Source of the DNA: Balaenoptera acutorostrata
Taxonomy: Eukaryota; Chordata; Mammalia; Artiodactyla; Balaenopteridae
Length of the DNA: 64,000 nt
Assembly: GCF_949987535.1 (NCBI RefSeq)
Contig: NC_080067.1
Span: 77,649,985 to 77,713,984 of the forward strand
Direction: 5' to 3'
Every line of letters begins with the position of its first letter. Positions within the stretch are counted from its first letter, which is position 1. Below are positions 1-11,433 of the stretch, one piece after another. The position numbers and the translations under genes were made by a program. The notes beneath the pieces were generated by a model. The model was not told where the DNA came from and did not search any database. It saw only the letters and a list, made by a program, of their open reading frames with translations.

Positions 1-919
1 CATAATATATTAAGGATAATACAACAGCAACGAGTGGGAAGTAATCTTGCCAACTGTACTCCACAAATATTCATAACTTGAAGAAATTGACAAAAATGAA
101 AAAAATGAATAAATGGAGTCTATGGAGTAAAATGGGAATAATTATGATTAAGAAGAAAATACAAAGGATGAGTTAAATACAGCCATTTTTAAGTAGAGAA
201 AAGTTTTTATGATAAAGTTATTGAACTGAATCTTCTTGCTAATAGAGGGAAACAAAACAAACTATGATGAAAATAGAAGATGCTATAAATAAACATTTAA
301 AAAGGACAGTTTCTTGTCTGTCCAGGTAATAAGACTTGGAGATCCTGAGATATTTTACTGAAAAACAATGACCTATGACACAAACTTTATATAAGGCCAA
401 TATTTTGACTTTATTTGTACCCTCTAGTAGAAAGCCCATTTTTAAGGCTCTATTATTCTGTGAATCTAAATATTGCTCCAGAAGCCACACATCCATAGCA
501 CAAAATAAGAATTAACTACCTTGTGGGAAAACTAAAATTTACAAAGTTACAAAACTCTCCCAAAATGTATGTGCTATGTACATAATGTACGTACATGCAT
601 AAAAATACACAAATACAGACTTAAGTTGTCTGATGAAATCACCACAATTTCACCACAGTTTTAAATACTAAAACAGATCTATATAAAGAATTAGTAAAGT
701 TCAAAGTAAGCTTGGCAATTTTCTTATCTGAAAAGTAACCATATCTTTTTTTCTGAATGAAATTTTAAAAAATTTTAAGTTCCAGCATGACAGTATAAGT
801 CAAGGAAAGTATCACTTTACCAGCTCTAGCTAACAATCTTAACCTGAGAAAGAGCAAAACATTATTTCAAAATAATTTTTTCAAATAAAATCTACTTAAA
901 TATATAAGCACTAGTTTAC
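1..919 (-). other. ACAP2: ACAP2 intron (partial)
   Basis: AT-rich intron 3' of the last exon in the window. No further ankyrin exon or clear repeat was seen. Confidence 0.75.
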
Positions 920-1029
920 CCCGTGTGCCCTAAGACAGTGGCATGGTGCAGTGGTCCCCGCCCTTGCACATCTCTCTGGTTCACATTCGCACCATTCTGA
1001 AGGAGAAACTCACATGTCACCAAAGAGCC
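920..1029 (-). CDS. ACAP2: ACAP2 exon, ankyrin repeat (about residues 652-688)
   Basis: 110 nt, 36 codons and two bases: GSLVTCEFLLQNGANVNQRD then VQGRGPLHHATVLGHT and GG of a split Gly codon. The G.LVTCEFLLQNGANVN...G.GPLHHA pattern is a typical ankyrin repeat. Acceptor CTCTAAG, donor GTAAAC. The next exon (QVCLFLKRGAN...) lies beyond the left edge. Confidence 0.97.
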
Positions 1030-1452
1030 CTTAGAGGAAAAAAGAAGGTTAACAATGGACAAAAAGCAAACAAACAACAATATATTTCTATTAACAGAGT
1101 ATTTACTTTACTCTAATAGCCTTTCTATTGTATTTTCCCCAAAAGAGAAAATACCCCCCCGCAAAAAGTGGAGATATGATAAATTATATTATTTTCTTCC
1201 CAAGAACTACTTCTAACTGGGATTCAATATGCAGTTTGTGATCTAGCAAAACCCACTACTTTCATTACTAGAATTCCCTCATTAAGAAAAAAAATTGAGC
1301 TTACACAAAGTGATATTCAGAAATCACTACTAGCTGCTTCTATTTTCTATCCCATCTCTTAAAGCAAACAATGTTAAAGCTATGCTCAAAATGAATTATG
1401 ATTTTTTTTTATGCTCTACTACCACCGAAGACCTGAATTTACAAATTCATAC
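1030..1452 (-). other. ACAP2: ACAP2 intron, 423 bp
   Basis: Short AT-rich intron with a poly-C run (1152-1160). No repeat recognised. Confidence 0.85.
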
Positions 1453-1640
1453 CCCTAATACAGCCTGAATAAGTGGTGTTGCTTTGTTTTCCTCAGAATT
1501 AGCCCAGTTCACATCTGCGCCACGAGCCAAAGCTTCAGCCATTTTAGGAAGATTTTTTTCATACGAAGCCCTATAAAGCTGGAGTCCTGGATTAAGATGT
1601 TTAGAGTCGAGAAACACAGAAGAATCCTGCCTTTCTGCCT
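1453..1640 (-). CDS. ACAP2: ACAP2 exon, first ankyrin repeat (about residues 589-651)
   Basis: 188 nt: two bases completing Glu, then 62 codons including LNPGLQLYRASYEKNLPKMA and GADVNWANSEENKATPLIQA. The last part, with ATPLIQAV, is an ankyrin-type TPLhxAh helix. The ACAP2 ankyrin block is the Rab35-binding region. Acceptor TTTTCAG, donor GTATGA. The A-L-A-R-G-A-D stretch has Arg where remembered human has His. Confidence 0.97.
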
Positions 1641-2696
1641 CTGAAAAGCAAACACAAATACATCAATAAAAATGAGCTCTTGGCAAGGAGGGAGGGAAAG
1701 AATGGGGAGTCATTGCTTCATAGGTACAGAATTTCAGTTTTGTAAGATGAAAAGAGTTCTGTGGATAGATGGTGGTGATGGCAGCACAACAATGTGAATA
1801 GATTTAATGCCACTGAACTGTACACTTGAAAATTGTTAAGATGGTAAATTTCACGTTATGTGTATCTTACCACAGCTTTTTGAAAAAGCAAACTCTTACC
1901 TGTATCACAGTATGAAAGTTGTGACATAAGAAACCACTAGTTTAACAAAATGAGCTAATGGGAGATTGTTCACAAAGGAATCTTATTTCCTATAGACTAA
2001 TCACTCTCCACAACCTTCCTCTCTTATAAATACATCGACTAGTACACCAGGCCTTTATGGCCTTGCCAGTATCCAATGGATAGGTAAATTACTCTGTATT
2101 AGATTAAAATTAGGCATATGACTATAAGCCTGGACTTAGAGACTCAGAAGAGGCAGTAAGAATCCCTAAAGGACTTCACTACTAGACCAAACCTCACTTT
2201 ATTCCTAGAATGGTCCTATACTATCATCACAATTTGCAGTACAAGCAGTTCAAATAATTTAAAGAATGCTTACTATCCTGAGTATTCTGCAAGATCATAA
2301 CCACTGAAATCATAAAGGAGAGAATATAGGAGGAAAGCACAGGTCAGAAGAAAAACCTAACTTGGGGAGGATGTGGGGGATTTGCTCATCTCTTTCTCCT
2401 GATAAGAAAAGACGGCCACAAAAAAAGGTAACGGGTAATAAGAAATACCGTTCACGTGGATTAAAAATTATCCTTAGCTACTGACACATATCTTGAGGCT
2501 TAGAAAAATGTACAGCTAAGAGAGAACTTCCAAATATGAAAATAGCTGCTTTCTCATTCAGCAGTATTAACTGCCCCTTAGTACCTTCTAAAAGACTAAC
2601 CACTTCCTTCAGAAACTATTTAATCAAACTTGGCATTTTCCACATGCATTTTTCAGCAAACAATACCAATTAACATTGAATTTCACCAAAACTCAC
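1641..2696 (-). other. ACAP2: ACAP2 intron, 1056 bp
   Basis: Contains an ancient L1 3' end in plus orientation (about 1745-1890). The rest is unassigned. Confidence 0.85.
1745..1890 (+). mobile_element. Ancient L1 3' end (L1M type)
   Basis: The stretch with GGTGGTGATGGCAGCACAAC, then AATGCCACTGAACTGTACAC and TTAAGATGGTAAATTTCACG, ending in ACCACAGCTTTTTGAAAAAG, matches the familiar 3'-terminal sequence of old mammalian L1 families. No target-site duplication is visible. Confidence 0.65.
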
Positions 2697-2789
2697 CCGG
2701 CTCATATAAACTATTGGCTGACACTGTGGAAGGTAAAGATTCTCTTCCATCATCAGAGCTCTGCTGGATTCCACTGTCATTACTTTTGA
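2697..2789 (-). CDS. ACAP2: ACAP2 exon, linker to ankyrin repeats (about residues 558-589)
   Basis: 93 nt: two bases completing Val (or Ile after the cassette), 30 codons KSNDSGIQQSSDDGRESLPS TVSANSLYEP, and one base of a Glu codon. Acidic, Ser-rich and probably disordered, with likely phosphosites. Acceptor AAAACAG, donor GTGAGT. Confidence 0.96.
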
Positions 2790-3175
2790 CTGTTTTAAAG
2801 AAAAACCAGCTAGTGATTAAAGTTTGCACCATTAAGAAAAAAAGTCCCACAATCAATGAGGTTTTAAAATGAGCTCTGATACATCAACGTAATCTCAGCC
2901 ACCACCAGTAGAATAAATTTATGACAATTTTAATCCTTTGGAACACTTCACTTATCAAAATATGAATCAGTCATGAAGCCTGGCAATAAACTTATTTTCA
3001 GAGTCACAACATATCTCATTACCCCGTAATGTGTCAGGGGTAGTAAAGAGTTAATTTATCGTATGACTGTAAGTAACATGTAATTCTGAGACAATGGGTA
3101 ACATCTAGAGAAATGGCCACACTGCACAATGACCACGGGCACAGACTTGGAATGCTCCACAAGAGTAGTACTTAC
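2790..3175 (-). other. ACAP2: ACAP2 intron, 386 bp
   Basis: Short intron 3' of the cassette exon. No repeat recognised. Its conservation would be worth testing for splicing enhancers. Confidence 0.8.
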
Positions 3176-3280
3176 TACTACGTAGTTTTGAAGAAGTATC
3201 AAAGTAGGAGAAGAGTGAATCTAGCTCATCAGGACAGAACAGAGACTCCCGCCTGGCCTCGTCGCTATTTACAGCAACCA
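3176..3280 (-). CDS. ACAP2: ACAP2 alternative cassette exon, 105 nt / 35 codons
   Basis: An open, in-frame 105-nt block between acceptor CCCCAG and the perfect donor GTAAGT. It takes two bases to complete a Val codon and leaves one base (A) that joins TC of the next exon to give Ile. Both inclusion and skipping therefore keep the ACAP2 frame. The core reads FCPDELDSLFSYFDTSSKLR after VNSDEARRES. The 778-residue human form lacks it; I recall longer mammalian isoforms with this insert but cannot verify that here. It sits in the linker between the ArfGAP domain and the ankyrin repeats. The acceptor has a short pyrimidine tract but a good branch sequence, as expected for a regulated exon. Confidence 0.85.
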
Positions 3281-3942
3281 CTGGGGACATGCAAGTTAGC
3301 AAAGCACAAAGCAGGCCATAAGAAGGGAAAAGGGCAGGAAAAAACGTTACTGGGAAAAATTTAGGAGGAAAAAACAGGAAGGCTATTAGGTGGTTAATCA
3401 GATATTTAGGGCTTTTTGCATGATAGATTTGCAATTCCCATCTCCCCTTCCATTTTAAGCAGTTTTATTCCTTAAGAATATACACATTACGGTTGAACCT
3501 TGAACAACACAGGTTTAAACTACGTGGGTCCACCTATACCCAGATTTTTTCAATACTAAATACTACAGTACCACATGATCTGGGATTGGTGGCATCCACG
3601 GATGCAGAACCAATGATACAGAGGAACTGCAGAGCAGACGTGGAGGAAACGCATACATGAAGGGCCAACTACAAATTATATGAGAATTTTCAACTGATTG
3701 GAGAGTCAGTGCCCCAACCCCCGAGTTGTTCAAGGGTCAAGTGTACCTAGAAATGTGAATTATCAGAACACTACTTAAATTTAACTGTTTGAAAGACAGA
3801 GAAATCCAATTTTTCTTCAGGATATACAGAAGGAAACGGTTTTTAGCATTTATAAAATCTACAGCAGCTACTAATTCAGAGATTAAGAAAGTGACTTCAG
3901 CTTAAGAAAATATTTATATAGACAACAAGTAAACTGTAATAC
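3281..3942 (-). other. ACAP2: ACAP2 intron, 662 bp
   Basis: Contains a MER2/Tigger-like MITE (about 3490-3745). The branch-like sequence TGCTAAC sits at 3295-3301 (minus), close to the cassette acceptor. Confidence 0.85.
3490..3745. mobile_element. Tigger-type MITE (MER2-like)
   Basis: Ends are near-inverted: GGTTGAACCTTGAACAACAC at 3491 and GTTGTTCAAGGGTCAAGTGT near 3726-3745. The interior includes GTGGGTCCACCTATACCCAG and a second-half GATGCAGAACC, as in MER2/Tigger elements. It lies just upstream of the cassette exon in transcript order. Confidence 0.7.
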
Positions 3943-4127
3943 CTGAACTTTGGGGAGATGCTCTAACTTGTTCACTTGTCCCAAGTTTAGAAATGCTCAG
4001 CCTCTTTTCTTCACAACTTTTGGAGGCAATCTTTTTTTCCTGCTCCGGAGGTGATGATGATATAGCATATTTATCCACAAATTTTCTCTCCACATATTTT
4101 GCTCTGATATACGCCTCTTTCTCCTGT
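3943..4127 (-). CDS. ACAP2: ACAP2 exon, end of ArfGAP domain and Ser-rich linker (about residues 496-558)
   Basis: 185 nt: one base completing Arg, 61 codons and one base of the next codon. It opens QEKEAYIRAKYVERKFVDKY, the conserved ArfGAP tail, and continues into a low-conservation Ser/Glu/Lys linker ending ASPQSS. The donor GTATTA is the weakest in the gene part seen here, and it lies directly upstream (in transcript order) of the cassette exon. The linker differs from remembered human ACAP2 at about a dozen positions. Confidence 0.96.
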
Positions 4128-5860
4128 CTGGTTGGTATACATAAAAATGTCATGATGTTCTGCTTAATCTCTTAGCATGGCTAATACTGAAAAGAAGCCA
4201 TTACATATTGAATTTTTCAAAGAAAGTCACTAAATGTCATACCAGTTAAAACTGAATTTGCAACATTCTACAGCATGTTTTCCTTCCCAATATTTAATGA
4301 ACTATGATTTCATGTTTAAATGAAAAACAAACAATAAACTGAAAAATCACAAGTATTAACATGGCACTCTCTTATTGTCTTAATTTCTATGCTCATTCAG
4401 TCCTATACATATTCTCTTTTGCTTTTTACAGAATGAAAAACATTACCAAGAAACTATTAAAATTTACAGAAATTAACTTTAATTCCATTTTTACTCTGAT
4501 AAATAATGTCACATACTGAACTATCACTAGTCATGACCATAATTCTTCGTAAGACAACTACTTCAAAACAACATAGCATTTCTAACTTAAGGGGGACCAA
4601 AAAAGGTATCACATTTAAAATTTTTGATTTATGATACAACTATAAAACACCAAGCTTGTTCTATACCTTTTCTTACTTACATCCTTCTAAAATGCCTAGG
4701 TCTTTGGCTAAAATAGGATATCTCAAGGTCTGAAATAACTCAAACAGACATGCTTGAGCAAAAAAATAAGAATCTGATTTAAGTGGTATTGGTTTAGAGG
4801 GCAATAACTTTTAAGAAGCATTAATTATCATAAAAATATAATCAAACATAGGATTATGGCAAATAAAATTTTAATACCTAATATAAAGAATCATAAAGTC
4901 TAAAAATAACATGAACAACAAAACTAATTATCTACCTTGAAGGCGGCCACTTCGTTCAGAGTCTCCATATATAGAATTGGAAGTAAAATTTCAAACACAG
5001 CAATTAAGTAAGTACTCTCCCCTACCAGAAGCTACTCTTTTCATCTGTAATTCTTCAATATAATAATGCCATGTATGAAATACATAATTAACAAATATTT
5101 GCTGAACGAAGTCAAACAATGTGATACTATTCATTGTAGGTAGTAGAAACTTGATCCTTGGAGACATTAATGAACAGATTAACTCTTTTTAAAGGCCTGC
5201 CACTAACAGAACTTTGTCTCCTTTAACTGCTAAGAGTTTTTATATTCCTATGTGGAGGCTTTTTTTTTTTTAATTTATTTATTTTTTATTTATTTATTTT
5301 TGGCTACGTTGGGTCTTCATTGCTGTGCGTGGGCTTTCTCTAGTTGTGGCGAGCGGGGGCTACTCTTCAATGCGGTGCGCGGGCTTCTCATTATGGTGGC
5401 TTCTCTTGTGGAGCACGGGCTCTAGGCGTGCAGGCTTCAGTAGTTGTGGCATGCAGGCTCAGTAGTTGTGGCTCACAGGCTCTAGAGCGCAGGCTCGGTA
5501 GTTGTGGCCCACGGGCTTAGTTGCTCCGCGGCATGTGGGATCTTCCTGGGCCAGGGCTCGAACCCGTGTCCCCTGCATTGGCAAGCGGATTCTTAACCAC
5601 TGCGCCACCAGGGAAACCCCGGAGCCTTAATTTTTAAGATCCTCTCTCATCTGGAGACTATAATTTATTATCTGACTAGTAAAATATAATTATCTAATTA
5701 ACAAACCCAAGAGAGACACAGCCACATTTTAACAGAAGCAGTAATGATCTCTTCTGAACAGTCTGTTTCAATAATACATATCAATTAAAGTGAAATAAAA
5801 TAATAGCTATATTCAAGATGGCGGGGGGGGGGAATGAGGTAACACATTAACACATAGTAC
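4128..5860 (-). other. ACAP2: ACAP2 intron, 1733 bp
   Basis: Contains a long CHR SINE in the sense orientation of the gene (5263-5620) and a short poly-G run at 5822-5832. Positions 4130-5250 show nothing I can name. Confidence 0.88.
5263..5620 (-). mobile_element. CHR SINE, long form, sense to ACAP2
   Basis: Reverse complement shows the tRNA-like head (GGTTTCCCTGGTGGCGCAGT), intact B box GGTTCGAGCC and an A/T-rich tail. The body is longer than in the 285-bp copies because an ACTACTGAGCCTG-type segment is repeated. Imperfect flanking repeats GGAGGCTTT / GGAGCCTTA bracket it. Confidence 0.92.
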
Positions 5861-5952
5861 CTTTGTCCTGGTTGCGGTTTCTTTATTCCCATTTTTTCCA
5901 CATCAGCTTCATAAACTCTATTCATAACATCATTCCCCAACTCACACATAAG
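5861..5952 (-). CDS. ACAP2: ACAP2 exon, ArfGAP domain C-terminal part (about residues 466-496)
   Basis: 92 nt: LMCELGNDVMNRVYEADVEK then MGIKKPQPGQ and two bases of a split Arg codon. The LGN..N..YE pattern is the conserved second half of ArfGAP domains. Acceptor AAACAG, donor GTACTA. Against remembered human ACAP2 there are two conservative changes (Ile to Met, Asn to Asp). Confidence 0.97.
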
Positions 5953-7485
5953 CTGTTTGGCAGAAAGACAGAAAATAAGCAATAATTTCCTAAAAAACAC
6001 TGTATAAATCCTTAAGCAAACAGAGCTATTTAGTTCTTTTTGCATGTTCTGCAAATGCTCATTTCACAAAGATGCTTAAAGTTAAAACAAAAGGAGACAA
6101 GGACTGAGAGCAATATCACCATTTTGCCATTCTTCACCGGAATACCTCCCCTAGAAGATTACTACTCCTCAAGAAAGCGTTTCTCCTCACCCATCTTCTA
6201 CCAGATTTCTATCCCTTACTGTGGCTAGCACAAGTCTACACATTCACAACATCTGCTAAGTTAACTGAAAAAAGAAGCCTAAGTCCAGACACGGTAAGGT
6301 TTAAACAACTCAGAATTGAAGCAAACTATTTTCTCCTTACACTTTATTTATAAGTATTTCTAAATATTTTTTTAAGTCTCAATATTTTTTAAATGTATCA
6401 GACAGTTGTGTTTCAACCAAAGCTTCTAAACTGAATCCACTGAGTTCATATCTACATGCAAAGTTGATGCAGAAATTAGATTGCTAGCCCCCACACCCCA
6501 CTTTCTTCTCCTTTGAATTCATAACAATTTATGGAATCTATCGAAATAGGGCTCTACCACAGGAGCCAACTTAATCACTTTCATTTAGATGTTTCCACAG
6601 TGATTCCAAAAAGAAAACTTTTTTACTTTACTTAATTGACAGGACTATTGGTTTATCTATGGATTGAAATAAAAACACAAGCACATTAAGAACACAATTT
6701 TCAGATAGAAATAAATGTAGAATACACTACAACCTTTAAACAAACATATATTTTTTACAGTATGGTAAACTAAATGGTGGGAATTAAAATGGGTATACTA
6801 TTAACCAGTATAAATTTTGTAAATCTTATTAAAAACCCAGCTGTGATCTAAAATCTTTTATGACATTTTCATAGATACGAATCCTTACACAGGAAAAAGG
6901 ATGTCTTAGTCTGGTGACTACTACCCCTTAGAAATGTAAATTTGCAAATGTGCTATGCTAAAATATGCAATGATAATGACATGCTATACCAATCCATCAC
7001 ACAGCTCACTACAGCAATCTCTCATATTTTTAACAAAAATTTATATAATTATAAAATATAAAATTAAGGCAAAGAATCTAAGATAATTTGTGAGAAACCA
7101 TAAAAATGCAGGGGTGCTGGTTTCCTTAAAAAGTGAACTGACATGGAGTTAAGAGTGCTACATAAGCTTAGCAATTTAAAACACCAATAACAAAACACCA
7201 GATTTGCCAAAATAACATCAGATATGTTCCAATACAATTTAATTCACTGTTAGCACTGAGAAACTCATACATTTGTAAACCCAGATTCTAAAATCTTGAC
7301 TTTGGGGAATTCTCTGGCAGTCCAGTGGTTAGGACTCTGCCTTTCCACTGCAGGGGGCACGGGTTCAATCCCTGGTAGGGGAACTAAGATCCTGCACAGT
7401 TGTGTGGTGAAAAAATAAATAAATAAATAAAATCTTGACTTTTATGTGAAAACATAAAATATTTTTAAGCAAATATTCATTTTAC
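5953..7485 (-). other. ACAP2: ACAP2 intron, 1533 bp
   Basis: Contains a short tRNA-derived SINE (7304-7428) with a perfect 14-bp target-site duplication. The remainder is AT-rich with nothing recognised. Confidence 0.88.
7304..7428 (+). mobile_element. Short tRNA-derived SINE
   Basis: Begins GGGGAATTCTCTGGCAGTCC, carries GGTTCAATCC as B box and ends in an AAAT repeat tail. The 14-bp direct repeat AAAATCTTGACTTT occurs at 7290-7303 and 7429-7442, proving a retrotransposition event. Confidence 0.92.
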
Positions 7486-7555
7486 CTTTAAAAGTTCAGG
7501 CTCCCAGGTGTCTAAAGTTAAAGATCGTACTTTTGAAAAATGAACTCCAAGACTC
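7486..7555 (-). CDS. ACAP2: ACAP2 exon, ArfGAP catalytic core, 70 nt (about residues 442-465)
   Basis: One base completes the GIHR arginine, the arginine finger of ArfGAPs, and then 23 codons read SLGVHFSKVRSLTLDTWEPE LLK (LGVH.S.VRS.TLD is the ArfGAP signature). Acceptor CACTTAG, donor GTAAAA. Skipping this exon would shift the frame and remove the catalytic core. Confidence 0.97.
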
Positions 7556-8408
<853 letters not shown>

Positions 8409-8474
8409 CTAAAAGAATTAAGAATTATTAAAAAAAAAAAAGGATTGTAATACTACATTGCACACTACATGCTC

Positions 8475-8720
8475 CAAACAAATGCTTCTAATCAACAAAT
8501 TGAAGGCCTATTAGGGGCCTAAGCCAGGCACTGTTTTAAGAACCAGGGATTCAAGGATGAAAAGATATAGTTTCCTCCATCAATTGGCCTTTAGTCTTGT
8601 GGGGAGAAACACATTAGTATTGAAAAACAATCCGACACAATGAATGCATGTACAAGATAAAATGGCAAAGAGAAAGGGGAACAGTAAATTAACATACAGG
8701 ATGAAAGACAGAGAGAGTAC
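8475..8720 (-). mobile_element. L2-like LINE fragment
   Basis: The series ...GGCACTGTTTTAAGAACCAGGGATTCAAGGATGAA resembles the reverse complement of an L2 3' end (AGGCACTGTTCTAGG...GGG). Strongly decayed. Confidence 0.45.
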
Positions 8721-9545
8721 ACGTGAGACTATTAAGACTCAAGAATAAAATAAATACTATTTTATACCAAGTTTTTCCAAGGTATTCAATGAACTGCAAG
8801 CAAGTTGTTTCAATTACTTCAGTGAGTTACTGAAAATGGTATGGCCTTTTACTAATGAGGAGGTCAATTGCATAATTATAATTACGAGTGAATCAACAAC
8901 AGAATGCACAATGTCTAAAATCTCAGGCAAAACGAGGAGAAAAGCAAAAGGTGGTAGATAAGGAAAAAGCTAATTTTTTAAATGAACAACAAAGTCTATA
9001 CCAATAACAACCAAATACAAACATGTAGTTTGGGGATCCTAAGAAATTAAAGATATGACCTAAAAAGTCTTCTGGTTTAAAAACATTTCAACTTTAACAA
9101 GCCAGTATTTTAGTATAAAATCAACAGACATATAATTTGGCCCTTGTCTTGCCCTTCTTGAAAACTCAATTCAATAGCCGTTAGGTGGGGCTAAGCAAAG
9201 AAAGTGTGGGGATACAGTATGCCAGAGATGACTGAGCTGGGTGAGGAGCATACCCTCAAATGAGAGTGACCCTGTGCAGGTTGTTGTTCCCAAGCAGCAG
9301 AAGGAGGGTATTTGCATAGGGAGACAGCCCAACAAAGGAAGTGAGAGCCTGAGGATAGAGAGGAACTACGAAGTGGGAGTGCCACCTAGTGAGAGATGTT
9401 AGAGCCTGGCAGGTGGGAAATGGCAGCAGAGAAAGGGTATTGGTCACATACAGGGGAACTGATTATGTAACTAAACCTGCTAAAAATAAGTGGGAGCCAG
9501 AATTCTCACTGTAGAGAAAGGGCTTATTTATATAAAAAGGGAGAG

Positions 9546-9863
9546 GGCTTCCCTGGTGGCGCAGTGGTTGAGAATCTGCCTGCCAATGCAAGGGACACGG
9601 GTTCGAGCCCTAGTCTGGGAAGATCCCACATGCCGCGGAGCAACTAGGCCCGTGAGCCACAACTACTGAGCCTGCGCGTCTGGAGCCTGCGCGTCTGGAG
9701 CCTGTGCTCCGCAACAAGAGAGGCCGCGATAGTGAGAGGCCCGCGCACAGCAATGAAGAGGGGCCCCCACTTGCCACAACTAGAGAAAGCCCTCGCACAG
9801 AGATGAAGACCCAACACAGCCAAAAATAAATAAATAAATAAATAAATAAAATTAAAAAAAAAA
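9546..9863 (+). mobile_element. CHR SINE with 15-bp internal tandem duplication
   Basis: A complete copy with intact B box GGTTCGAGCC. The segment TGCGCGTCTGGAGCC is present twice in tandem near 9671-9700. The tail is (AAAT)n then poly-A. The direct repeat AAAAAGGGAGAG lies at 9534-9545 and 9864-9875. Confidence 0.96.
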
Positions 9864-9889
9864 AAAAAGGGAGAGTTAGAACAAACCCT

Positions 9890-10990
9890 GTTATATTAAA
9901 TTAGGACTGGAGATACCAACAGGCGCCCTAATGGTTTCAATACAAATAGATACATAAAATAATACAAATGTAAATGTGTATATGTGTATATACACATGTA
10001 TATTCCCTTATCTTGGTTTCTACAAACGATTCTCCACCAAAAAGAACTAGGGCAGTTTGGAGAAACTACTGATTTCAAGGCTGGTGCAGAGAAACTACAA
10101 GAAGATGAACTCGGAACATCTCATCATGTTAGAAAGTAGAGAACAGCTCAAAGATTGCTGGGAACATGTCAAAAGGATACAGAATCCAGGGCTCCACTGG
10201 ATTGGCCAAACTTGGGTCAATTTGAGCAACAAAACAAATAATGATAGTAAGAATTATAATACATTGAATAAAATAGAGGCCTATATTGATATAATTAAAT
10301 TTTAAAATATAAAGCCTGATGAGGAACAGAATATCTACATAGTCTTAAAGTACCCCCCCACACACAAAATACTATTACAAAGATAACATTACAGTAGAGA
10401 AGTCTAGCAGACACCACCTTACTCAAGTGATCAAAGTTAACATCACCAATAACGGGACAAATCAAAATCTTGTGCCACCTGAAAGGATGCAGTGAGAAGA
10501 ACACAGCATCATTTATACAACATTCCTACCAAAGACGCATAACCTTGTGAGTAAACAAACCAACGAGGGACATTCTACAGAAATCTGTAATCTTTAATAC
10601 AATCAAGGTCAAGAAGGTCAAAGTAACACTGAGGGACTATTCCTAACTGAAGGAAACTGAAGAGTCATGACAACTAAAAGAGACCTGTGCTTCTGAACTG
10701 CATCTTTTTGCTGTAAAGAACATTACTGGGACAACTGTTAAAACTTAATGATATTTGAGAATTAAACGGCAGTAATGCATCAATGCTCATTTCTTGATTT
10801 TGATGACTGCACTAGGCTTATACAGGAGAAACGTCCTAATTGTGGGAATTACTCACTAAATTAATAATGGGTGATGGGGCATATGTTAGCAGCTTACTCT
10901 GAAATAGTTCAGGGGAAAAAATTGTTTGTATTATACTTGGAACTTCTCTATAAATTTGAGATTACTTTAAAATTAAAAAAAAAGAAATAT
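9890..10990 (+). repeat. Decayed interspersed repeat, family not named
   Basis: The 3' part (10560-10990), with ATTACTGGGACAACTGTTAAA, TTGATTTTGATGACTGCACT and an end of GAGATTACTTTAAAATTAAA plus A-tail, is a known old retroposon-type 3' end. A related block (TTTTTAGGACAACTGAAGAC) lies at about 12540-12610. I could not settle the family. Confidence 0.4.
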
Positions 10991-11433
10991 AAACTGCTTT
11001 ACTAAAACATGTTTGATAATGTGAATTAGCTCATAAGCAATTATCATATAGAGAAAGGATGTCAGCATAATGCAGAAATCATGTTGGTTCAGTCCCAATT
11101 TTTCCTTTATTAGCTAATGCTTTTGCACCAAATTAGAGAAGCCGAAAGCAAAGTACACTAACACAGCAGAACTTGGGCTGGCCACCTCAAGGAACACAGG
11201 ACTGAAAATGACACCCATCTCCCCATTCTTCTTGGCTCATTTTGGCCATGTGCTATGACTTGAAAGTGTTTACTGCACCATTCTCTCTGATCTTTATGTA
11301 TTTTGCATATGTCACCAAAGCCTCAACCCTTCTATACCCTTCCTTTAAGCTATCCTCACCAATTTTTAAAGTTAAGTCCTATCTGTACACTATACTATAG
11401 TGTTCATTTATTAGGAATTTAACTAGGCTAATA

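Noticed and set aside
3113..3364. Plus-strand open frame of 83 codons opposite the cassette exon
   Set aside because: It is the shadow of the minus-strand exon and contains no recognisable domain. The minus strand has splice sites and exact phase fit.
4124..4130. Alternative acceptor (second AG four bases into the 3943-4127 exon)
   Set aside because: Its use would shift the frame by four bases and break the split Arg codon. The first AG fits the phase exactly.
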